Assembly: GCA_000697335.1 (NCBI GenBank)
Contig: JNEM01015184.1
Location: 1 to 11,630 of the forward strand
From: Conidiobolus incongruus B7586
Lineage: Eukaryota > Entomophthoromycota > Entomophthoromycetes > Entomophthorales > Conidiobolaceae
DNA length: 11,630 nt
Direction of reading: 5' to 3'
The notes beneath the pieces are model-generated. The model did not search any database. It worked only from the letters and a program-made list of their open reading frames with translations, and had not been told where the DNA came from. Positions within the stretch are counted from its first letter, which is position 1; each line of letters begins with the position of its first letter. The position numbers and the translations under genes are program-made. Of this stretch, positions 1 to 7,052 are shown piece by piece.

Positions 1-91
1 ATTTTATTATATATATATTTTTTTATTTGAAATTAATAATATATTTGAAAAATCAAAAATTAAAGAATTTTTTATTTTTTTGGTTTTATGG
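1..91 (-). mobile_element. Right-end fragment of a mariner-type DNA transposon (copy A), cut by the window start
   Basis: Bases 1-91 align with 6960-7050, the right end of the complete copy B, in the same orientation. The last 30 bases (62-91 against 7021-7050) align without a gap. Both copies share the string TTTGAAAAAT just inside the inverted repeat and then run through it to GG followed by TA. Homology stops after TA at 92-93, as expected for a Tc1/mariner element inserted at a TA dinucleotide. Where copy B has TTTCCCATTA, this copy has TTTTTTATTT, so the C run has gone to T. This matches the transition-rich decay seen between copies B and C. The strand given is that of the transposase in copy B; no transposase sequence falls inside this fragment. 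Confidence 0.72.
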
Positions 92-93
92 TA

Positions 94-1400
94 ATATTAT
101 TAATTTTTTCAATTTTGAAAAGTTTTAATAATTTTATTTAATTTTAAAATAATTTACAAAGTGATTGATAATTGATATATATATAATATCATTTTTTTAA
201 AAACTATTTGTAAGTTCTAAATAATTTTAACAAGATTTTTTATAGTTGTTATTTTGTTTAAATTAGATTAAATTAAATAATAATTTTTAAAAAAATAAAT
301 TATTAATGAAATAGAAATATACATTTGAATTTTTAGTACAAAAGTATATCATTTCCTTTATATTATATATTTTTTCATTTTTTATAAAATTAGTAATATA
401 ATTGGATAATCAGAAATTTAAAAATTTCTAATTTTTTCAGTTCTGAGGTAATATCAAGGTTTAAATATAAATTGAAGGATTGAAATATATATTCAAATTA
501 AATCATTTGCCAAATTAATATCAAAATGTTTTATAAAGAAGTAAGTTATATTAATTAATTTTAATATTAGAGTCATTTTTCTTGATCAGTTAATAAAGTT
601 TGAATTTTATATTAGAAAAAATAAAATCTTAAATTAATTTTAAATACATATATTATAATTTTTTAATAACTATTCAATTAATTATTGATATTTTAATTTT
701 ATCACTATAGAACTAATTGTTAAAATTATTTTTTTTAATTTTTTAATTAAACTATTATTAAAAATTAATTCTATTTAAAATTTCTGAAAATTAAGAATAT
801 TGTAATTTTATGTAATTTATCACAAGTTTATTTTTATTAAATTTTATTAATATAGAATATCGGAATAATATTCATGAACAGATGAAATCAGTTATGATGT
901 TAATAATTGATTATTATTAAAGTTTATTTAGTTATTAACTCCACTATGAATAATTAAGTTTGTATTATTCAAATTTAATAAAATATAATATCAAAAAAAA
1001 CTTTTCTCTTTATCCGAATTCCATATCATTGAAACATCAAAATTTCATTCCAAATTCTCAATTTTAATTTTATATCTAAATGGGATTAATCCCATATTTA
1101 AAATTTAATTATATACATGAATTTAAACTTATTTTTACTTAATTAACCTTATTTAAATTATTAAACATGTCATAGGCAAAGAAAATGAATTTAATAAAAT
1201 CCCAAAATTATAATAAAATAACACTGTAGTAATTAAATATCTAATATCCAACATTTTACCTCATCATAGCCCCTATTTAATCCTAACAATACTTTTATAA
1301 ATCCCAAATTCAATTCACCTCAGACACTCAGTAATTGATGAATTCATATCATTTAAAATTAATTTAAAATAATTACCAATAGATAATACTTAATTCATTT
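94..1400. other. Gene-free AT-rich stretch
   Basis: I see no reading frame, RNA gene or clear repeat here. The sequence is mostly A/T runs with dense stops in all frames. From about 1000 onward C becomes clearly more frequent than G on the plus strand (for example the C runs near 1270 and 1403). A short open plus-strand run starts near 1270, in the same phase as the relic at 1402-1645. The stretch therefore seems to grade into the relic coding tract rather than end sharply. Confidence 0.5.
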
Positions 1401-1401
1401 T

Positions 1402-1645
1402 ACCCCCACACTATGAGTTAATAACAACACAATACCTGTGCATGTCCCTAACAACTGATGGTACATAAATATTATAAAATCCAAACCAATTGGAATTATA
1501 AATCTCTATGCAGTGCCTATCAACGATTACAAAGGCATAACTCTAACAGGCCTTATCACTTCAAAATCCGTCATCGCCCAAATCCAAAACCATTTAGTAT
1601 ATATAATACTAATTCAATCTAACAATATTGTTAAGACGGTATTTT
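1402..1645 (+). pseudogene. Possible relic coding block, product unknown
   Basis: One plus-strand phase (codons starting at 1501, 1504 and so on) stays open from about 1459 to the TAA at 1645-1647, some 62 codons. Upstream, the same phase has stops near 1414 and 1456. The translation has a normal mix of residues, including short stretches such as NLYAVPINDYKG and TLTGLITSKSVIAQ, rather than the K/N/I/F mixture of AT-rich noise. I do not recognise the family. Base composition is C-rich on the plus strand, unlike the G-rich tract that follows at 1740, so this may be a separate relic or the first part of the one at 1740-3255. A spliced exon is an alternative, but I could not place convincing splice sites. 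Confidence 0.27.
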
Positions 1646-1739
1646 AAAAATAATTGGAATGGTGTGCCCTATTAACTCCTGGGAAACATTTTCGACTGAC
1701 CAATCTGAATTATATATTGAAAGGAATATATAAACCTAC

Positions 1740-3255
1740 GGGGATGTCAGAGATAGAAGATTTAGTTGGGGACGATTTAATAATTTGAAATGGGTTCAGG
1801 ATGTTGAGAATTGATGAAGTGTTGGATAGCGAGTTATGATTATATCGATCAAGTTCAAATTATATTCTAATTGATATTAGAATTCATTTATTTCATTCAA
1901 ATATCGACATTAGTAGTGAATTAACACTACACTATTACGATTATCTTTTAGAGATTTCGAGCTGGAGTTAGTATTTTTAAAATTAATCAATTTTGTCAAT
2001 ATACTATCCAATACCTTACAATTAATTCCAATTTTACAAAAATAAGTCATCTTATTCCTAATAATAACTTAAAATTGGTTATAAGTTTATACGAACCAAA
2101 GTAAAGTTTAAAGAAATTACAACTTTCTAATTATTTTCAAGCAATTTCAAAATTTTGTAGAATTAATGTTGTTATTTCGATACCGAAGTTAAATATTTAT
2201 AATCTAATCATGGACAAGGACTGAAGCTCAGGAGAATGTGATGACAGCGCGAATTGCGCTAAAACCTAAATGTAGAAATATTGAAGAAAAACAATTCTTT
2301 ATGTTGAAATTAGTACCCAAAAAGAATTTAGTTAGGTTCAATTTTTTCGGATTTGGAGAATTTGAAATCGAAAATACATATTGTTAACAACCCAGAGTTG
2401 ATGAAATTAAAGAGTTGGATATGTTGTATCAATTATTAGTACATAATTCTCACCGAATTGCTTAAGGATGACACGATTGAATTAATCCACTTTCTGAAGT
2501 TAGATCCCAACGACTTGTTACTCACTTGCAATTGAGCTATAGATTTCTACAGTCATTCCAATTTGATCAATTATTTAACATGTTCACCAGATACTAGTCA
2601 AGGAGATTGCTTATTAACTCTTTCCGATGCGAATTTCCAATTAAATATACATCCAGCTGTAAATTTTCCATTATGTAATATTCTAAATAACTACACATTT
2701 TCCAAATCGACAGATATCGATACAAAGTCTCCCAATTTCAACGCTAATTCCTTTCAATTCCACATTTTCAATAGTTACACTTCCAATGGTTTGGTAATCC
2801 TATAATGTCTACAAATATCTCATTCAGAATTATTATATTTTGTTAGCAACTCACTACAATTCCTGTGGTTAGATATATTCAACAATATCATATTCAATCT
2901 TGAATATCTTGTTAAACTTTATCAAAATTGGTACACTTTTAATTCCTATACGAGTATAGATATTATATCAATACCTCATCATTTCACTGAAAATACAGTT
3001 ATTGGTCGAAAAATTTGAACTGATTGGCCATCCAATGATCTTATTAAATACTCAAATCTTTAAATTTTAACAACACGATTTCAACTGAATTCCAAATTGT
3101 TAAAATGTAATTATTATGAATTTCAAAAGAGTAAAATTTGGAGAGTTAAGAGAATTGAAACAAATGGGAGTTGGGATAAAATATTAGGAGATGGGAGATT
3201 GGAGAGGAATGATTGTAGGGATGATAGCATTAGGCAGTTTGGAAGTGAGTTATAA
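1740..3255 (+). pseudogene. Relic protein gene, leucine-repeat-like (possibly F-box/LRR type)
   Basis: This tract is GC-richer than its surroundings and reads as broken coding DNA on the plus strand. From 2341 to 3255 a single phase carries 305 codons with only five internal stops (2437 TAG, 2533 TGA, 2803 TAA, 3016 TGA, 3061 TAA) before a final TAA at 3253. At this base composition about one codon in eleven should be a stop by chance, so roughly 25 would be expected. Upstream, open runs continue in shifting phases (about 1923-2040, 1982-2099 and 2105-2218 overlapping in part, then 2223-2384), which implies several frameshifts. Leucine-spaced segments recur, such as SLKKLQLSNYF, IPKLNIYNLIM, NNPELMKLKSW and LQFLWLDIF, and suggest leucine-rich repeats. 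An F-box/LRR origin is my inference; I see no clear F-box. It ends 172 bases from the stop of PRXL2-like gene 1 and converges on it. A short minus-strand run is also open near 1710-1860, so strand is less certain there. Confidence 0.47.
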
Positions 3256-3358
3256 ATTGATAATATTAATTAAACAATTGTAGCATTTGTAAATAAAATC
3301 ATTAAATAATTAATTCAAATTTAAAATTTGAAAAAAATTACATTGAAAAATGAATACA

Positions 3359-3364
3359 TTTAAT
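3359..3364 (-). terminator. Candidate poly(A) signal for PRXL2-like gene 1
   Basis: On the minus strand this hexamer reads ATTAAA, a common variant of AATAAA, about 65 bases past the stop codon at 3427-3429. No exact AATAAA occurs on the minus strand between the stop and 3241. The local sequence is so AT-rich that the match carries little weight alone. The near-equal distance of the AATAAA behind gene 2 is mild support. Confidence 0.3.
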
Positions 3365-3426
3365 AAATGGAAAACCATATAAAAATATTGAAATATTAAT
3401 ATGCAAAATAAACATTCAATAAACTA

Positions 3427-4035
3427 TTAAAGTTTACAGGCCACGGGCGCGCTTGTCAATTTTTCATCCTCATCTTCAATCAATTTAGGATCGCCACCAG
3501 CAGCTTGAACTATAGCTCTAAGTGAAGGATAATCCGAGTAACCAGTCTGCAAAAACTCATATAGCACCTTATCGCCCGGTCCCACTAAAAAAGTCCCTCC
3601 AAGTTGGAAACCGTCCCCAACCGTCAAATTCCCACCTAATCCATTCTTCCTTGCAATATTCGCTGACGGAGTATTAGAAGGGCTTAATACCGATACGATC
3701 CCTTGAAAAATAGAAAGTCTATTGGTGTTTAGTGCTTTATATAACGATTTTTTGGGATCCATAAATAAATCAAACTTCCAGTAACCCTTCTCTAACCATT
3801 CATCAAGTCCATCATAATCAAAACCCACTCCTACTAACCTTATACCGAGATCTCTAAATACCTTTTCGTATTTTGTCAGTACGAAAGCTTCGTAACGACA
3901 TAGTGGGCAACCAAATCTACGGAATAGTTTTATTAAAACTTTTTGATTTTTCCATAGGTTGTTCAGGACAATATCTTCTCGAGGATGATTAATAGTTTTT
4001 ACTATGATTTGTTGACTGAAAACTTTACTTGCCAT
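3427..4035 (-). CDS. Peroxiredoxin-like 2 family protein (AhpC/TSA_2, thioredoxin fold), paralog 1
   Basis: This intronless 202-residue protein belongs to the PRXL2/FAM213 group of thioredoxin-fold redox proteins, which includes animal prostamide/prostaglandin F synthase (PRXL2B). Members reduce peroxide-type substrates through a CxxC pair; the substrate here is unknown. What shows it: the segment FRRFGCPLCRYEA with Cys43 and Cys46; the strand VGVGFD at about 68-73; KFDLFMDP followed by SLYKAL at about 87-102; and GDGFQLGGTFL at about 140-150. The length is usual for the family. The ATG at 4035 is the first in the frame, and its context AAAAAATGG has A at -3 and G at +4. The C-terminus has an acidic run EDEDE (187-191) and a third cysteine (Cys200), and ends in CKL, which fits the PTS1 pattern [SAC][KRH][LM]. 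Peroxisomal import is therefore possible but unproven. It is about 68% identical to the gene at 8522-9127, in the same orientation 5.1 kb away. I see no N-terminal signal peptide or membrane segment. Confidence 0.94.
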   Translation of the reverse strand: MASKVFSQQIIVKTINHPREDIVLNNLWKNQKVLIKLFRRFGCPLCRYEAFVLTKYEKVFRDLGIRLVGVGFDYDGLDEWLEKGYWKFDLFMDPKKSLYKALNTNRLSIFQGIVSVLSPSNTPSANIARKNGLGGNLTVGDGFQLGGTFLVGPGDKVLYEFLQTGYSDYPSLRAIVQAAGGDPKLIEDEDEKLTSAPVACKL

Positions 4036-4138
4036 TTTTTTAATAAAAATAAAATAAAAACGAAAAAACTAATTTGAAAATTTTTTTTAAATTATATTCA
4101 ATTTTTTATAATTCATTATTACATCATCATAATTTAAA

Positions 4139-4166
4139 GTTTTATAAAACTTTGCTTGTTTTTATA
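4139..4166 (-). promoter_or_regulatory. Candidate TATA elements of PRXL2-like gene 1
   Basis: Two TATA-like strings lie about 105-130 bases before the ATG at 4035. Read on the minus strand, TATAAAAA occupies 4166-4159 in the context GCTATAAAAACAAG, and a perfect 12-base palindrome, GTTTTATAAAAC, occupies 4139-4150. The first is the better match to a canonical TATA box, and its flanks contain G and C, which makes it stand out from the AT background. The start site of transcription cannot be placed from sequence alone. Confidence 0.4.
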
Positions 4167-4208
4167 GCTTTGTTCACATCCAAATAAGGAAAAGGGATAC
4201 CAAAACAG

Positions 4209-4269
4209 CCAATTGCAGTGAGTTAAAATGATCACTTCTCGCATGTATCATGATACCATGCCAACCAAT
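4209..4269 (-). promoter_or_regulatory. Two CCAAT boxes upstream of PRXL2-like gene 1
   Basis: CCAAT occurs at 4209-4213 and 4265-4269 on the plus strand, so it reads ATTGG toward the gene. The boxes lie about 175 and 230 bases before the ATG, 56 bases apart. CCAAT is the core bound by the heme activator/NF-Y complex in fungi and animals and works in either orientation. Binding here is inferred. Gene 2 also has CCAAT motifs at a comparable distance. Confidence 0.33.
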
Positions 4270-4297
4270 TATATACAGTATCATGATGTAATACCAT
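4245..4297. repeat. Duplicated palindromic motif upstream of PRXL2-like gene 1
   Basis: A perfect 12-base palindrome, GTATCATGATAC, lies at 4245-4256, and its first ten bases recur at 4278-4287, 33 bases downstream, close to three helical turns. Each copy leads into ATACCAT: overlapping the palindrome at 4253-4259, and at 4291-4297 after three extra bases. The unit is therefore a short direct repeat built on a palindrome and brackets the CCAAT at 4265. Such a layout would suit a pair of sites for a dimeric regulator. No known factor is assigned. Confidence 0.45.
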
Positions 4298-4439
4298 TAA
4301 ATCTGAAAGTTTATCAAATTTTACTTTGACTTAAAATATAATCATAAATGTCATTAAATGAAAATAAATATTTATATTGTATAAATAGTTTAATATCTTT
4401 TAAGAACGGTTTTTTTAATTTGATTGCTCTAACAATCTA

Positions 4440-4580
4440 AGGTTGTTAAATAATTGGGTAGTGAGATTATTGTCAAGTTGCTAATGCTCACCAATAGTCT
4501 CTAGCAAGGGTGTTGGAGAAAAGGTTGGCTAATATTACATCCAACTAAAATTTGGTGATGAACTCACTATATAAACCCTG
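4440..4580. other. GC-richer island with an imperfect hairpin, function unknown
   Basis: This short island stands out from the AT-rich DNA on both sides. It contains an imperfect inverted repeat: ATTGG (4453-4457), GTGAG (4461-4465) and ATTA (4466-4469) can pair with TAAT (4482-4485), CTCAC (4487-4491) and CAAT (4492-4495), with a small loop and two bulges. A second stem, GTTGG with CCAAC, lies near 4523-4544. In one plus-strand phase about 45 codons are interrupted by only two stops, so it could equally be a scrap of an old exon or transposon. It does not fold as a tRNA by eye. Confidence 0.3.
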
Positions 4581-4620
4581 CCAAACATAGTAGACTATTT
4601 ACAGATTAATAATTTGGATA

Positions 4621-5741
4621 TAAGATAGATAATGATTTAACTGTGATAATTATTATAATACATTGTCATCTATAGTTATTAATGCTATTACTATTTTATA
4701 TATATAAAGTTTAAAAAAAGTAATAATACCAATATAAAGTATTTATCTTTATTATTATGAAATTTTATTTTTTATTCAAGTATATTAATATTTCAATCTA
4801 TAGATATATAATGGCTTTTATATTTTTAAGTAGTTTTTATTTTTTTTATTTGACTATAATTTTATTTAAGGAATCTTATATTTTGTTGATAAATTTCAAT
4901 AATTTAACTTTTATTTGTTCAAGTTTTTAAAAAATAAAAAAAATAGATATAAGATTAAAAAGATATACTAAATATAATAATAGTTTATATTAATTAAAAT
5001 TAAAAATATATAAGGTTTTAATTATTATATATAGTTTTAAATTATTATAATAATAATATACTAATATAAGAGTTTATATAATTTTTATATTTTTATTTAT
5101 TAATATTTTGGTATTTATTTTTTTAATATTTTATATAATTTTTTGATTTTTTTAATATAATGTTTTTGATATAATTTTAATAATTTTATATAAATTTATA
5201 ATATATAATAATTTTTCTAATTTATTCAAATACTTTGAAGATATTATTATGAAAAATTGTATATTTTAAAAAAATATTAAATTTAATTTAATATTTAATT
5301 AATATTAATTTTAAATTTCAATATTTTATTATAATTGGTTTTATTTTAATTCTGGCAAATTGAAGATAAATAAAATAAAATAATAAATATAATTTTTCAT
5401 ATATTTAGGAAATCATTAATTTAATTTAACACAACTTTGTTCAGAAAACAGTATAATTATATAGTTTTTTTCTATCTTATATATAAATTTAAGGGTAATT
5501 GATTTACTCTATAAAGAAATAACATTATTGACAAAATATTTCTTCAATTGATATTTACTTTATTAGGATAATGATTCTTAGCCAAATACTAGAATTTTAT
5601 CTAAAATGATGATAAATAATTATATTCATCAATATCTATTGGCTAGTGTTTTTACATTTCTTTTTCAAGTCTAATAATATATAATGATAATAATAAAAAT
5701 ATTTAAAATATAATTAAAATTACTAAAAATATTTTTTATTA
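4621..5741. other. AT desert without recognisable genes
   Basis: Most lines here are about 90% A+T or more, lower in GC than the rest of the window. All frames are crowded with stops. The texture resembles the decayed mariner copies, and a string near 5085-5110 (TATATTTTTATTTATTAAT) also occurs inside copy B near 6510, but such low-complexity matches are weak. Old, heavily mutated transposons are the likeliest content. The sequence TTTACTCTATA near 5510 resembles the start of copy B and might be an eroded element end. Confidence 0.4.
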
Positions 5742-5772
5742 CTCTATATTTTTAATAATGGGAATTTTTTGC
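5742..5772. repeat. Left terminal inverted repeat of mariner copy B
   Basis: The repeat begins CTCTATATTTTTAATAAT and continues GGGAATTTTTTGC. It matches the reverse complement of the right end (7021-7050), best in the inner part, where both read TAATGGGAA followed, with a one-base shift, by a run of T. The first bases, CTC after TA, resemble the CTCC start of many mariner and Stowaway-like ends; copy C begins CTTTGTATTTTTAATAATAG at 10529. The TA at 5740-5741 is the likely target duplication. Confidence 0.68.
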
Positions 5773-5799
5773 AATTAAAAATAAATAAACATTTGAATA

Positions 5800-6840
5800 T
5801 ATGATATATAAAAATAAATATATAATATAAATTTAATAGTTTTTTTTATTATTAATAACTTTTTACTATACTTTTAACAAACTTCTAACTCTTAAAAAAT
5901 AGTTCTTTTTATTAAAGACTAAAATTTAATATTTCACAAACCAATTAAATTTTCCTGTAGAAATTTTCTTTCCTATAAGCTAGTTTTTTAATTACCTAAA
6001 ATAATTATAATTACATAGGTTATAATTAAAAGAATATACTAGATGTGGTAGTTTTTTCTAGTTATTTTTAATTTGAAAGTTTTTTATAGCTTTAAATTTA
6101 TGTATTTTACAATTATCATGTAAAATAATAGGTTTTCTCAAATTATATTGAGAACACTAATTAGAAATACTTTTATTTAAAAAAACAATATATAATTTAT
6201 TATTAATTGATTTTCTTTTAAAAACCAAATAAGAATAACATATACTATTATAATTTATTATAATAATTAACATTCACTTATTAATAAAATGTTTATTTAA
6301 AGGGATTTATAAAGGGGGTTAATTTAGCTTAATCTAGCATTTTAATTTGTGTTTTAATAAAGGATTATAAATAGGGATTTAAAATTCATTAATTGTAATT
6401 ATTTGCTGTAAAAGTTTAAGCTTTTAGTAATATTTTAATAAGTTTTATTTAACAATAACTACTCTAGTTTTTTTTAAGCTTTAGTTAAATTATAAGGTAT
6501 TTATTTTATATTTTTATTTATTAATTTTAGTTTAAATTTTAAAATATATAAAATACTTATAAAACTAATATTAAAGTACTTAGATAATTCTTTAGTTAAA
6601 ATAAAAAGATGCTTTTTAATATATTTTTTTACTCTATTTACAATTATAAAAATAACAGTTGAAGTTAATTTTTTAGATTTTAATAGGTTTTGAATAGTTT
6701 TTTTTAACTTTAAAGTAATTTACCTAGTAATAAATTGTTAATTTAGATAATACTTTATTATTAAAAGTTGCTTATAAATTTTAAATAATTTTAGAGGGTT
6801 TATAGTTAAGTTTTATTAATACTAAAATAAAAAACTTTTG
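5800..6840 (-). pseudogene. Broken mariner transposase (copy B)
   Basis: Reading the minus strand, a helix-turn-helix-like segment with VKKYIKKH and LTKELSKYFNIS lies at about 6641-6504. It is followed by IPYNLTKA at 6500-6477, the mariner linker usually written as a WxPH-like motif. In a second phase come ITINEF (6399-6382, first catalytic Asp now Asn, at 6388-6390), PLLKHK, YSYLVFKRKSINNKLYI, then HDNCKIHKFKA with the second Asp intact (6115-6117) and YSFNYNLCNYNYF, where the third Asp is Asn (6010-6012). The last two sites are separated by exactly 34 residues, the DD34D hallmark of mariners. About ten in-frame stops and at least one frameshift between the DNA-binding and catalytic parts make it dead. 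Several stops fall where family members carry Trp (6501-6503; 6058-6060, still TGG in copy C). The outer limits are approximate. It once cut and pasted its own element at TA sites. Confidence 0.82.
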
Positions 6841-6917
6841 ATGATTATTATTTAGTTTAAGTATAATTAAATTAAACAACTAATTTTAAAAAATTAATTT
6901 TTTAATCAAAAAAACTA

Positions 6918-6941
6918 ATATATATATATATATATATATAT
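6918..6941. repeat. (AT)12 microsatellite inside mariner copy B
   Basis: Twelve uninterrupted AT units lie between the start of the decayed transposase and the right inverted repeat. They probably expanded after insertion. Confidence 0.9.
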
Positions 6942-7020
6942 TAAAAATATATAATTTCCTATTAACTTTATATATATTTATTTATTTCAAACTAATAATA
7001 TGTTTGAAAAATTAGAAATT

Positions 7021-7050
7021 AAAAAATTTCCCATTAATTTAAATTTAAGG
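7021..7050. repeat. Right terminal inverted repeat of mariner copy B
   Basis: Reverse-complemented, this end begins CCTTAAATTTAAATTAAT and continues GGGAAATTTTTT, which pairs with the left end at 5742-5772. TA follows at 7051-7052. The same end in copy A (62-91) is recognisable but more eroded. Confidence 0.68.
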
Positions 7051-7052
7051 TA

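Larger units (their letters stand above)
5742..7050 (-). mobile_element. Decayed Tc1/mariner element (copy B), apparently full length
   Basis: The element is about 1309 bases long, a normal size for a mariner with one gene. It is bounded by imperfect terminal inverted repeats of about 30 bases and flanked by TA at 5740-5741 and 7051-7052, the target duplication of this superfamily. The minus strand carries a broken transposase whose helix-turn-helix region and DD34D catalytic spacing can still be read. Copy C (10529 to the window end) and copy A (1-91) are relatives in the same orientation. Over 180 gap-free positions (5941-6120 against 10728-10907) copies B and C differ at 27 sites, 23 of them transitions, giving 85% identity. 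In 16 of those 23, copy B keeps C or G where copy C has T or A. The element can no longer encode its transposase. Confidence 0.86.

Noticed and set aside
1710-1860. A minus-strand coding segment of about 50 codons rich in serine
   Set aside because: It is closed by stops at both ends and has no continuation on that strand, whereas the plus strand carries the reading across the wider tract; kept only as a doubt on strand.
2563-2805. An 80-codon plus-strand open run as an independent small gene
   Set aside because: It begins at TTG, and the same phase continues coding-like on both sides across stops, so it is a segment of the relic gene at 1740-3255.
4440-4580. A tRNA or other standard RNA gene in the GC-richer island
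   Set aside because: No cloverleaf arms or conserved T-loop and D-loop bases could be placed on either strand.
6904-6960. The AT microsatellite and surrounding A/T runs as an origin of replication
   Set aside because: AT-rich runs are everywhere in this window and no specific origin motif stands out.
5742-7050. piggyBac (TTAA) or Harbinger (TAA/TTA) origin for the repeat, suggested by TTAA and GGG near its ends
   Set aside because: The TA flanks, about 30-base inverted repeats extending beyond the GGG, length of 1.3 kb and the 34-residue catalytic spacing all point to mariner.
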